This document shows, piece by piece, positions 1 through 6,745 of a stretch of DNA of 10,692 nt (position 1 is its first letter; the number at the start of each line of letters is the position of its first letter). The notes below the pieces were generated by a model. It did not search any database. It was given only the letters and a program-made list of their open reading frames with translations, and was not told where the DNA came from. A program made the translations under genes and the position numbers. This stretch comes from an uncultured Pseudomonadota bacterium. Lineage in GTDB: Bacteria > Pseudomonadota > Gammaproteobacteria > Burkholderiales > SG8-41. Where the stretch lies: NCBI GenBank assembly GCA_946885605.1, contig CAMPGR010000128.1, positions 1 through 10,692 on the forward strand, read 5' to 3'.

Positions 1-228
1 GTCGGCAAGCTTGCCGACGTAAACAGCGAAGAGCAGCGGGAAGAGCGCGTACATGGCGAGCAGCACGCCGACCGCAAACGGGCTCGCGCCGAGCTCGAGC
101 GCGTAGAGCGTGTTGAGAAAGCGCACGCCCTTGAAGCCGCCGGAGTTGAGCAGCACGAGGACCACGATGTGAGAAAGCTTCACCGAACGTCGTTCGTTTC
201 CTGGCCGCGCGGGAGCGTGGCGCGCCAT
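1..228 (-). CDS. MFS transporter, N-terminal fragment (runs off window)
   Basis: The frame reads leftward from an ATG at 226-228 and stays open for 76 codons to the window edge, so the gene is cut by the window and not shown to be broken. After a basic, roughly 18-residue N-terminus there is a hydrophobic helix (about residues 19-31), a second hydrophobic stretch (about 50-70), and then V-G-K-L-A-D at the edge. This matches the start of MFS motif A in the loop between helices 2 and 3. The product is therefore probably a 12-helix inner-membrane secondary transporter. The substrate cannot be told from this piece. An in-frame GTG at codon 16 (before K-L-S-H) is an alternative start that would remove the Arg-rich N-terminus. 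It diverges from the complete MFS gene at 374, with which it shares the 229-373 intergenic region. Confidence 0.75.
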   Translation of the reverse strand, partial: MARHAPARPGNERRSVKLSHIVVLVLLNSGGFKGVRFLNTLYALELGASPFAVGVLLAMYALFPLLFAVYVGKLAD

Positions 229-250
229 GCGGGCCGTTGTATTGCGCGGT

Positions 251-288
251 GTAAAACCGGCATGACAGGCCGGTGAGCCCGATTTTAC
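251..288. repeat. Nested inverted repeat between divergent MFS genes
   Basis: GTAAAA (251-256) is matched by TTTTAC (283-288). Inside it, ACCGGC (256-261) pairs perfectly with GCCGGT (269-274) across a 7-nt loop. It lies in the 145-bp space between two divergently transcribed transporter genes, which is where a shared operator would be expected. No T-run follows on either strand, so it does not look like a terminator. No adjacent regulator gene is visible. Function is inferred only from position and symmetry. Confidence 0.4.
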
Positions 289-342
289 CGGACTCGGCGT
301 GCGGCCCGCGCCGCGATTCCGCATGGCGGACGCGTAGGCGCT

Positions 343-348
343 TACAAT
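343..348 (+). promoter_or_regulatory. Possible -10 element for the rightward MFS gene
   Basis: TACAAT matches the sigma70 -10 consensus at five of six positions and lies 25 bp upstream of the ATG at 374. No convincing -35 hexamer is present at 16-18 bp spacing, and no Shine-Dalgarno is seen in front of the ATG, so the call is weak. If real, the transcript leader would be under 20 nt. Confidence 0.25.
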
Positions 349-373
349 CGCGCTTTCTCTTCGCACGCTCCAC

Positions 374-1624
374 ATGCTTCGCAACACGCTGCGGGCGCTC
401 CGCCACCGCAACTTCCGGCTTTTCATCGCCGGCCAGATGTGCTCGCTGATCGGCTACTGGATGCAGAACATCGCCCAGAGCTGGCTGCTGTACCGCCTTA
501 CCGAGTCCACGACACTGCTGGGCGTGCTCGCATTCGCGGGCAGCGTGCCGATACTCGTGCTCGCGCCATTCGCCGGCCTGTGGTCGGATCGCGCCAACCT
601 GCACCGGCTGATGTTCACGATCCAGATACTGGAGATGTTCCAGGCGGCGGCGCTCGCGGCGCTCGCGGTGTCCGGCATCATCGCGCCCTGGCATATCGTT
701 ACGTTGTCGATACTGCTCGGCATCCTGGTCGCGATCGAGCTGCCGGTGCGCCACGCGTACTTGCTCGAGCTCGTCGGCGACAAGGCGGATCTCCCGAACG
801 CTGTGGCGGTGACATCCATGATGGCCAATACCGGACGCCTCATCGGGCCCGCGGTGGCCGGAGTTGCGATTGCGTGGATCGGTGAGGCCGGATGCTTCGT
901 CATCAACACGATTTCGTATGTCGCCGTCGTGGTGACGTTTCTCATGATACGGGTGCAGTCGCGCCCGCGGCCGATCGCGCCTGCTAGCGTGCTGCAGGGC
1001 CTGAGCGAAGGGCTGCGTTATGCGTGGAATTCGGTCCCGATCCGGATCCTCCTTCTCATGCTCGCCATGACCGGCTTTCTCGCGACGCCGTACGCCGCGC
1101 TGATGCCGGCTTTGACGCGCGATGTGCTGCAAGGAGGCGCGGAGGAAATGGGTTTTCTCGTGGGCGCCGCGGGATTGGGCGGCGTGGCGGGAACCGTTTA
1201 CCTCGCCTCGCGGCGCAACGTGCGTGGGCTGGTGCGCGTGATCATATACGCGATCCTGAGTGCGGGAACGGCGCTCGCGCTGCTTTCGTGGTCCTCGCGC
1301 ATGTGGATGGCGCTGCCCCTCCTCGTCGTGATCGGCTTCTGCATACTCGTGACGTCGGTATCGGTCAACATGATCCTGCAGACGATCGTGGACGACGAGA
1401 AGCGCGGACGCGTCATGAGCCTTTATACCGCGGCCTTTCTCGGCGTCTCGCCTTTCGGCAGTCTTGCCGCAGGCGCCATCGCGGACGCGATCGGCGTTAC
1501 AGCGACGCTGACGCTCGCCGGCGCGTGCTGTGCCGCCGGCGCGCTCTATCTCGCGCGCAAGCGCGCCGAGATCGGCAAGCACATCCGGCCGATTTACGCC
1601 CGCCTGGGGATCACTGCGAGCTGA
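374..1624 (+). CDS. MFS exporter, EntS/MFS_3 type
   Basis: This 416-aa protein has the length and 12-helix hydrophobic profile of a major facilitator superfamily transporter of the inner membrane. The N-terminus (R-H-R-N-F-R-L-F near residues 10-17, then G-Y-W-M-Q-N-I-A-Q-S-W-L near 27-38) and motif A (G-L-W-S-D-R, residues 68-73, with basic residues following) are typical of the MFS_3 family (PF05977). That family includes the enterobactin exporter EntS and many putative drug or metabolite exporters. A second motif-A-like loop occurs near the middle around the S-R-R-N-V-R-G segment. The ATG at 374 fits the family N-terminus, although there is no good Shine-Dalgarno. Its 3' end overlaps the convergent oxidase gene by 14 bp. 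Proton-driven export of a small molecule is the family-based expectation; the actual substrate is unknown. Confidence 0.85.
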   Translation: MLRNTLRALRHRNFRLFIAGQMCSLIGYWMQNIAQSWLLYRLTESTTLLGVLAFAGSVPILVLAPFAGLWSDRANLHRLMFTIQILEMFQAAALAALAVSGIIAPWHIVTLSILLGILVAIELPVRHAYLLELVGDKADLPNAVAVTSMMANTGRLIGPAVAGVAIAWIGEAGCFVINTISYVAVVVTFLMIRVQSRPRPIAPASVLQGLSEGLRYAWNSVPIRILLLMLAMTGFLATPYAALMPALTRDVLQGGAEEMGFLVGAAGLGGVAGTVYLASRRNVRGLVRVIIYAILSAGTALALLSWSSRMWMALPLLVVIGFCILVTSVSVNMILQTIVDDEKRGRVMSLYTAAFLGVSPFGSLAAGAIADAIGVTATLTLAGACCAAGALYLARKRAEIGKHIRPIYARLGITAS

Positions 1625-2714
1625 TGCGCACGTGCTGAGGGCCGAGCTCGGTAATGGCGTTGCAGCCGAGGAGCGCCAGTACCCTGTCGACCTCGCTCTT
1701 CAAAAGTTCGAGCGCGCGCTTCACTCCGGCTTCGCCCGCAGCCGCGGCGCCATAGAGCGCGGCGCGTCCGACGAACACCATGTCCGCTCCCAGTGCCAGC
1801 CCCTTGACGATGTCCGTGCCGCGGCGAAAGCCGCTGTCCACCATCACGGTGAGCCGGCCGCCTACGGCGGCGACGACATCGGGCAATGCCTGCACCGAGG
1901 CGGGCGCGCCATCGAGCTGTCGCCCCCCATGGTTCGACACCCACACGCCGTCCGCCCCGTAGTGCGCGGCAAAGCGCGCGTCCTCCGCGGTGAGCACGCC
2001 CTTGACGACGATCTTGTGCGGCCACACGCGCCTTAGCCAGACGAGATCTCCCCAGCTTCCGTGCTGGTGGGGTGTCGTCCATTCCGAGAGCCGGCGACCG
2101 CGCAAGCTCCGCGCGTAGACGCTCGCCAGCCAGGCCGGATGGCACAATCCGTCGAGCACCGTCTGGCGCGTCATGCGCACCGGTATGGTGAAGCCATTGC
2201 GGTGGTTGTATTCGCGGTTTCCGCCTGTCGGCGCGTCGACCGTGAGAACGAGCACTTCGCAACCCGCCTCGCGGGCTGCGTTCACTGCAGCCTCGGTGTC
2301 GGCGCGAAGCGGGTGGATGTACATCTGGAACCACGGTGCAGGCGTCACCGCACGGCACACGTCCGCAAGCGGAATGAACGAGTGCGTCGAGAGCACGAAC
2401 GGCACGTTGACTGCGCATGCAGCGCGTGCCAGCGCGATTTCGGCGCCATGACAGTAGATGCCGGCCGCACCGGTGGGCGCAATGCCGAACGGGCAATCGT
2501 ACGACCGTGCGAAAATCGATACGCACTGTGAGCGGCGCGAGACATCGATCAGCGCCCGCGGCAGAAAGTGGATACGCTCCAGCGCCTCGCGGTTCGCGGT
2601 GAACGTGAGGTGGTCTTCGGCGCCGCCCTCGAGATAGCCGAACGCGACACGCGGCAGCCGCCGCAGCGCGGCGGCCCGGAGGTCATGGATGTCATGGGCG
2701 TACGCTGGGTTCAA
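1611..2714 (-). CDS. FMN-dependent alpha-hydroxy-acid oxidase/dehydrogenase
   Basis: The 367-aa product is a full-length member of the FMN-dependent alpha-hydroxy-acid dehydrogenase family (PF01070: glycolate oxidase, L-lactate and mandelate dehydrogenases), which oxidise 2-hydroxy acids to 2-oxo acids on a TIM barrel. Expected active-site residues are present: Y27 in G-Y-L-E-G-G, Q130 and Y132 in F-Q-M-Y, D160 in T-V-D-A-P, K238 in V-V-K-G-V, the H262/R265 pair in S-N-H-G-G-R-Q-L-D, and D293-S-G-F-R for the FMN phosphate. P-T-G (residues 80-82) has Gly where glycolate oxidase has Ala, as in mandelate and LldD-type lactate dehydrogenases, hinting at a larger substrate. The start is TTG; no ATG is in frame nearby, and the family N-terminus begins right there. 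It overlaps the upstream ATP-grasp gene by 23 bp, so the two are probably co-translated. The substrate is not identified. Confidence 0.9.
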   Translation of the reverse strand: MNPAYAHDIHDLRAAALRRLPRVAFGYLEGGAEDHLTFTANREALERIHFLPRALIDVSRRSQCVSIFARSYDCPFGIAPTGAAGIYCHGAEIALARAACAVNVPFVLSTHSFIPLADVCRAVTPAPWFQMYIHPLRADTEAAVNAAREAGCEVLVLTVDAPTGGNREYNHRNGFTIPVRMTRQTVLDGLCHPAWLASVYARSLRGRRLSEWTTPHQHGSWGDLVWLRRVWPHKIVVKGVLTAEDARFAAHYGADGVWVSNHGGRQLDGAPASVQALPDVVAAVGGRLTVMVDSGFRRGTDIVKGLALGADMVFVGRAALYGAAAAGEAGVKRALELLKSEVDRVLALLGCNAITELGPQHVRISSQ

Positions 2715-3915
2715 TCGAGCGGTCGCTCGGAGTCGGGCGCTGCACGCGCCTCGATGGTCGCGTCTCCGTCACGCGTTTCGCGAGCTGGTGCAGCGCCGGC
2801 AGCGGATCGCGCCAGTCGAGCATGAGGTCGTAGCTGCGCAGCGCAATCCAGGGCACCGTGACGGGCCACGCCAGCACGCGGCGCAATGATTCGCTGCGCC
2901 GCTGCGCGAGCCAGACGTTCAAGGCCCCGTAGAGATAGTAATAGCGCTTGCCTTCGGCATAACCCTCCGGCGCATGGATGGGCTCTCCTGCCGCAATCTT
3001 CACCGCGATCAGCGGGAAGTCCACACCCAGCCGGTACGGCAGCACCGCGGTGCTGTCCATCCTCGCGTTGAGCTCGAGAAAGGCGACCGATCGGCTCTCC
3101 TCATCCACCAGAAACTGTATGCAACCGATGCCGCTGTAGTCCAGACGCTGCAGGAGCTGTCCGCAGTACGCCCGCAGCGCCGATGACGGCGCGACGGAGA
3201 CGCCTTCGATGCCGATGCCGGTCCCGTCACGCTTGTCGGTGCGCAACACCTTCTGCTGAAAGAACGCGACCATCTTCCCGCGCTCGGCCGCGAAGTGACA
3301 GTTGTGCCGCTGGCCCGCCGCGTATTTCTGGATGATGAGCGAGGCGGGGTCCGGATCGCGGTACGTCAGGTCGAGGAAGCGCTCGAGCTCCGCGGATGAG
3401 CGGCAGATGATGGCATTCGTGCCGCACAGCATCGCCGAGGAGTCCTTGCGCTTTACGACCACCGGATAGCCGATCTCTTCCGCGTCGCGCAGCGCCGCGC
3501 TCCCGCCGGCGTACGGCCGCCAAGCGGCCACCGGTATGCCGAGCGCCGCGGCCAGATGATACATCGCGCGCTTGTCGAAACAGCGCAACACCGTGGCGGT
3601 CTCCGGCATGATCCATCGCGATAGCGAAGCGAGCGCATGCCGGCCGCCGCACACCAGCCGGCGCAATTCCGTCTCGCCTACCGGGAAGACGAAATCGAAC
3701 CTTTCACGATTGAGACAGCCTGCAAGGCTGTCACGGTAGCGTTCGGCAGAGGATGGGTCGAGCACGCGGAGCGCTGAGACGTGCCTCGACAGTGTGGTGG
3801 AGCTGTTTGGACGCTCGCATCCGAGAACGACCTTGAAGCCGGCCCGTCCCAGGGAGCGAACGATCGTGATCGTCTGACGGTAGTCCCCGAGCACGAGGAC
3901 CGTTCTTCTGGACAT
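2692..3915 (-). CDS. ATP-grasp enzyme, CPSase-like
   Basis: This 407-aa protein looks like a stand-alone ATP-grasp ligase. Residues 1-110 form a Rossmann-like preATP-grasp domain (V-L-V-L-G-D near 6-11). Residues about 115-310 carry the ATP-grasp fold, with K155 in P-V-V-V-K as the ATP-phosphate lysine and the metal/phosphate cluster Q267, E281, N283, R285 (I-Q-F then F-L-E-L-N-A-R). The Gln at the first metal position and the 14-residue spacing to Glu match carbamoyl phosphate synthetase. L-G-V-D-F-P follows, as in COG3919-type proteins. Residues 320-407 are an extra C-terminal region rich in aromatics and basic residues. By family, it activates a carboxylate as an acyl phosphate and joins it to an amine or other nucleophile. 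The partner substrates cannot be read. The ATG at 3915 has no strong Shine-Dalgarno. The 3' end overlaps the oxidase gene, suggesting a shared pathway. Confidence 0.8.
   Translation of the reverse strand: MSRRTVLVLGDYRQTITIVRSLGRAGFKVVLGCERPNSSTTLSRHVSALRVLDPSSAERYRDSLAGCLNRERFDFVFPVGETELRRLVCGGRHALASLSRWIMPETATVLRCFDKRAMYHLAAALGIPVAAWRPYAGGSAALRDAEEIGYPVVVKRKDSSAMLCGTNAIICRSSAELERFLDLTYRDPDPASLIIQKYAAGQRHNCHFAAERGKMVAFFQQKVLRTDKRDGTGIGIEGVSVAPSSALRAYCGQLLQRLDYSGIGCIQFLVDEESRSVAFLELNARMDSTAVLPYRLGVDFPLIAVKIAAGEPIHAPEGYAEGKRYYYLYGALNVWLAQRRSESLRRVLAWPVTVPWIALRSYDLMLDWRDPLPALHQLAKRVTETRPSRRVQRPTPSDRSIEPSVRP
2716..2729 (-). promoter_or_regulatory. Palindrome abutting the oxidase TTG start
   Basis: CGAGCG-GT-CGCTCG is a near-perfect palindrome that ends one base before the TTG start codon of the alpha-hydroxy-acid oxidase, exactly where a Shine-Dalgarno would sit. 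In mRNA it could form a 5-bp, 4-nt-loop hairpin. It also codes for the C-terminus of the ATP-grasp protein. A role in translational coupling is inference. Confidence 0.3.
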
Positions 3916-3985
3916 ATGCCGCGATCATGGTGGGCAACTATTGCGGCCTCGTTACGGGCGAAGTATGCGGTACATCCCGTACGGA

Positions 3986-4954
3986 CTATTGAGGCTTTGC
4001 ACCCGAGGCCTTCACGACCTTCTCCCACTTGCGGATTTCCGATTTGATGTACGCCGCGAACTCGTCCGGTGTGCTGCCGACGATCTCGAAACCCACGTTC
4101 TCGAGCCGCTGCTTCACATCGGACTGCTGCAAAGCCTTCACGATGTCGGCTTGCAGGCGCGAAATGACGGGCTTGGGCGTGCCGGCGGGAGCAAGCACGC
4201 CGAACCACGAACTCGCCTCGAAGCCGGGGAAACCCGATTCCGCAATCGTCGGCAGCTCGGGCGTCGCCGGCGTGCGCTTGGCGCCGGTGGTCGCGAGGCC
4301 GCGCAGCCTGCCTGTTCTGACGTGCGGCAGCGTGGACGCCATCCCGCTGATCATGACTTTCACATGACCGCCCACGAGATCCGTTATCGCCTGACCGCTG
4401 CCCTTGTACGGAACGTGCACCATGTCGATGCCCGCGAGGTTATTGATGAGCTCGCCGGTGAGGTGCCCGACGCTCGCGACACCCGCCGAGGCGAAGTTCA
4501 CCTGCCCGGGATGCGCTTTGGCATGGGCGACGAAGCTCTTGAAGTCCTTGGCCGGCACGGAGGGATGGACGACCACGATGTTCGACGCGCCGGCGACATG
4601 CGTGATGGGCGCGAAATCCTTCACCGGGTCGTACGGCATCCTGGCATACAGACTGGGGCCGATGCCGAGATTTGCAATGTAGCCCAGCACGATCGTGTAG
4701 CCGTCGGGTGCGGCGCGCGCGACGAGCTGCATGCCGATATCGCCATTCGCGCCGGGACGGTTATCGACCACCACCTGCTCGCCGAGATAGTCCGACAGCT
4801 TCAGGCCGATGGCGCGCGCGAGGGTGTCCGTACTGCCCCCGGGCGCGAACGGCACGACGAAGCGTACCGGCTTGGTCGGAAAATTCTGCGCGCTGACGGA
4901 TGAGGAAAAAACGCCGAGTGCAATGGCTGCAGCGAGGACGAACGCTTTCATCAT
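3986..4954 (-). CDS. Bug/TctC-family tripartite tricarboxylate transporter solute-binding protein
   Basis: The 322-aa product is a typical periplasmic binding protein of the Bug/TctC family (PF03401), which captures carboxylates or related small organic compounds. It starts with a Sec signal peptide (M-M-K, a hydrophobic core, cleavage expected after S-V-S-A at residue 22) and then shows the family opening F-P-T-K-P-V-R-F-V-V-P-F-A-P-G-G-S-T-D. Further family markers are V-V-V-D-N-R-P-G-A-N-G, the H-V-P-Y-K-G-S-G motif, and L-P-T-I-A-E-S-G-F-P-G-F. The start at 4954 is chosen because it opens the signal peptide, has GAGAAAG upstream, and overlaps the stop of the 61-aa gene as ATGA. The open frame extends to 5086, but that extension lacks signal-peptide character. 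No TctA/TctB membrane genes are in the window, so it is an orphan binding protein, which is common in Burkholderiales. The ligand is unknown. Confidence 0.92.
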   Translation of the reverse strand: MMKAFVLAAAIALGVFSSSVSAQNFPTKPVRFVVPFAPGGSTDTLARAIGLKLSDYLGEQVVVDNRPGANGDIGMQLVARAAPDGYTIVLGYIANLGIGPSLYARMPYDPVKDFAPITHVAGASNIVVVHPSVPAKDFKSFVAHAKAHPGQVNFASAGVASVGHLTGELINNLAGIDMVHVPYKGSGQAITDLVGGHVKVMISGMASTLPHVRTGRLRGLATTGAKRTPATPELPTIAESGFPGFEASSWFGVLAPAGTPKPVISRLQADIVKALQQSDVKQRLENVGFEIVGSTPDEFAAYIKSEIRKWEKVVKASGAKPQ

Positions 4955-5136
4955 GGCTTTCTCACGTTGCGCCAGCGCTCCCACGCGAGCCGCTGATCTT
5001 CCCTGATCGACTCGTCCTCCAGCATGCGCCGCACGAGCGCGGTGACATCGGACTCGTAGCCGTCCCTGCGCTTCTCGTACTGCCACTTGTAGCCCGGGGG
5101 AAACACGGGGGACTTGGGAAACTTGGTGAATTTCAT
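4951..5136 (-). CDS. Small conserved-looking protein of unknown function (61 aa)
   Basis: This short gene encodes a charged, soluble 61-aa protein without signal peptide or membrane segment. The N-terminus is basic and Pro/Phe-rich (M-K-F-T-K-F-P-K-S-P). The second half should be helical and carries Y-E-S-D-V-T followed by many Arg/Glu residues and W-E-R-W-R-N. Its TGA shares the ATGA overlap with the start of the Bug solute-binding protein, a classic translational-coupling arrangement that argues it is real. It lies 34 bp downstream of the lipoprotein frame. The Y-x-S-D-x-T pattern loosely recalls short betaproteobacterial DUF3460 proteins, but I cannot confirm this. No strong Shine-Dalgarno precedes the ATG. 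Function is unknown. Confidence 0.6.
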   Translation of the reverse strand: MKFTKFPKSPVFPPGYKWQYEKRRDGYESDVTALVRRMLEDESIREDQRLAWERWRNVRKP

Positions 5137-5170
5137 GGTGGGTCAGCCTTCAACGCAATCGTGATTTGAG

Positions 5171-5584
5171 TTATTCGCTTGCTGCAGCGGAAGCGGTGCG
5201 CGCAGCCGGCTCGTAGCCATAGCACGAGCAGGTGTGCGCGATGGGCTCCGACGACGCAGCGCCCCGCTCCATCGAAGTGGAGGCAAGGTAGTGCAACGCG
5301 TCGGCAATGACGAGGCCCAGGATCAGCACGCCTGCGGCACCGTTCGAAACGCTTACGCGGGCGCCCGGCGTGCCGGGTGCCGTGGGTGTACCGAAAGACG
5401 CGCTCAACCGTGCGGAACCGAAGCGTGCGTGCGCCTGGGCGGCAGCCGTCGTTGTCGCCGCCGACACGCTGCCGCCCGAACTCTGCCCGCCGCTGAAGGC
5501 GACGGAACAGCCGCCGAGCACCACGCAGAGCCACACGCCCGCGAGCAGCGGACCCGCCGTCCGATCCTGAAGAAAAGCGCTTAT
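5171..5584 (-). CDS. Putative small lipoprotein with non-canonical start
   Basis: The reading frame encodes a lipoprotein-like N-terminus: Q-D-R, a hydrophobic core, then the lipobox L-G-G-C with C26 as the lipidation site. A Ser/Ala/Gly-rich linker, a second hydrophobic stretch (about residues 84-100) and a Cys pair (119, 121) near the C-terminus follow, 137 aa in all. The start is a problem. The best Shine-Dalgarno (AAGGAG at 5590-5595) stands 5 nt before ATA at 5582-5584, which overlaps the TAA stop of the DUF4340 gene. No ATG, GTG or TTG lies between there and the signal peptide core. The nearest in-frame ATG (5663-5665) would add 27 mostly charged residues inside the DUF4340 gene. Being the last member of the Gld-like operon, it may be an envelope accessory. 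Family not recognised; the frame is more certain than the start. Confidence 0.55.
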   Translation of the reverse strand: MSAFLQDRTAGPLLAGVWLCVVLGGCSVAFSGGQSSGGSVSAATTTAAAQAHARFGSARLSASFGTPTAPGTPGARVSVSNGAAGVLILGLVIADALHYLASTSMERGAASSEPIAHTCSCYGYEPAARTASAAASE

Positions 5585-6729
5585 TTCTTCTCCTTGCGCG
5601 CCACCATCTCGCCGCGATCTTTCAGTACGGGCTCGGCTTCTGACTTCGACACCACGTAGGTCCATTTCGCGAGCGCCTGTTCCCTTGCGATCCGCTCTTC
5701 CAGCCGCTTCAGCGTTTTGGCGAAATCCTTGTCGTAGCGCTCGCGCTCCTCGGGCTTCTCGTCCTTTTCCGGCACGCGCTTCCGAGGCGGCTCGCCCGAA
5801 ACGGTAAAGTTGAGGTAGTAGTCCTCGCCGTCCTTCTTCCGCGCGAGCGTCACGCGATACGTGAGGTTGTCGAACGTCTGGGCAACGGCGACAAGTGGCT
5901 TCTCGGTTTCCCCGCGCTTTACCGCGACGTCGGCGAAGGAGATGTTGCCAAGCGCGTTGACGGCGCTCACGGCGCTGCTCGCGTTGACTTCGCCGGGGCC
6001 GACGAGCTTCCACTGTCCCCACTCGACGTCGCGGGCGATCTTCCAGCCCGGTGGCGCGCCTTCCGGCCCCACCGCGAGCATCTTGATGCGCTCGGCCTTG
6101 AAGAAATCCTTCGCGAGCCACTTGCCCGGCTTCGCCTCCGCGCTGTTCAGCGGATCGGAAACCACCACGACCTTGTCCGTCGTGCCGGATACACGGATGT
6201 AGCGCCCGGCCGGCACCCCATCACGCGCATTGGGGAGCGGATTGAGCGGATCCTTCTTGAGCACTTTCTTCCCGAGCACGAGGCTCGCGAGCACCTTGCC
6301 GTCCTTGTCCTTGAATTCGACGAGCGTGCCGACGCCCTCCTTGTCAGCCACATTGCCGCCTTCGCCTGTCGCGCCCGGCGCGACGAGCTCGACACGCGGC
6401 AGGAGCGAAGCGCCGACCGATTCGGACTGCGTCACCTTGAGCTCGATCAGCTTCAGCATGAAGCTGCTGATGTCCTGGAAGTTCGCGGGATAGTCGTTGC
6501 GCTCCTGCACGACCCAGCGGTTTCCCTTGTTGACGAGCGTCACTTCGTTCTGCGCGTCCTGCAGGCGGATCTGCGCGATTTCGGCGATCCTGAATTCCGG
6601 CAGGAGCTTCGCTCCAATCCGGGCGCCGCTTTCACGGTAGGCGGCTATATCCTGCCAAAAGAGCGCAAGACCCGCGCCGCCCAGCACGACGAGGACAATG
6701 ACGAGTACGAGGAACTGCTTGCGATTCAT
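5581..6729 (-). CDS. DUF4340 domain-containing membrane-anchored protein
   Basis: The 382-aa product begins with M-N-R-K-Q and a single transmembrane helix (about residues 5-25), so most of it should lie in the periplasm. The order and content match DUF4340 proteins (PF14238) that accompany Gld-type ABC systems: I-A-Q-I-R-L near 50, a W-V-V-Q-E-R-N-D-Y-P-A strand near 73-83, repeated beta-rich segments in the middle, and W-K-I-A-R-D near 220. The C-terminal third is unusually rich in Lys, Glu and Arg and predicted helical, ending K-E-K-K. The ATG at 6729 is preceded by GAGGAGGGAGA and follows the GldG-like gene by 16 bp. The frame is open to 6828, but that extension reads through the neighbour and lacks support. 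It is presumed to be a structural or substrate-facing partner of the transporter; the biochemical role of the family is not known. Confidence 0.85.
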   Translation of the reverse strand: MNRKQFLVLVIVLVVLGGAGLALFWQDIAAYRESGARIGAKLLPEFRIAEIAQIRLQDAQNEVTLVNKGNRWVVQERNDYPANFQDISSFMLKLIELKVTQSESVGASLLPRVELVAPGATGEGGNVADKEGVGTLVEFKDKDGKVLASLVLGKKVLKKDPLNPLPNARDGVPAGRYIRVSGTTDKVVVVSDPLNSAEAKPGKWLAKDFFKAERIKMLAVGPEGAPPGWKIARDVEWGQWKLVGPGEVNASSAVSAVNALGNISFADVAVKRGETEKPLVAVAQTFDNLTYRVTLARKKDGEDYYLNFTVSGEPPRKRVPEKDEKPEERERYDKDFAKTLKRLEERIAREQALAKWTYVVSKSEAEPVLKDRGEMVARKEKK

Positions 6730-6745
6730 GCGCCGGTCTCCCTCC

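Noticed and set aside
1594..2526. Second leftward frame within the oxidase gene
   Set aside because: Overlaps the alpha-hydroxy-acid oxidase in another frame; the translation is Arg-rich and motif-free, whereas the oxidase frame contains all catalytic residues.
3916..3985. Terminator or promoter between the Bug gene and the ATP-grasp gene
   Set aside because: Only short 4-bp GTAC symmetry and an 8-bp CCGTACGG palindrome are present, with no T-run and no convincing -35/-10 pair.
3941..4903. Long rightward open frame (320 codons) opposite the Bug binding protein
   Set aside because: Composition is Arg/His/Asp-rich with no domain pattern, while the opposite strand has a signal peptide and full Bug family motifs.
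4955..5086. N-terminal extension of the Bug protein up to 5086
   Set aside because: The extension is Arg-rich, overlaps the 61-aa gene and would bury the Sec signal peptide that begins at 4954.
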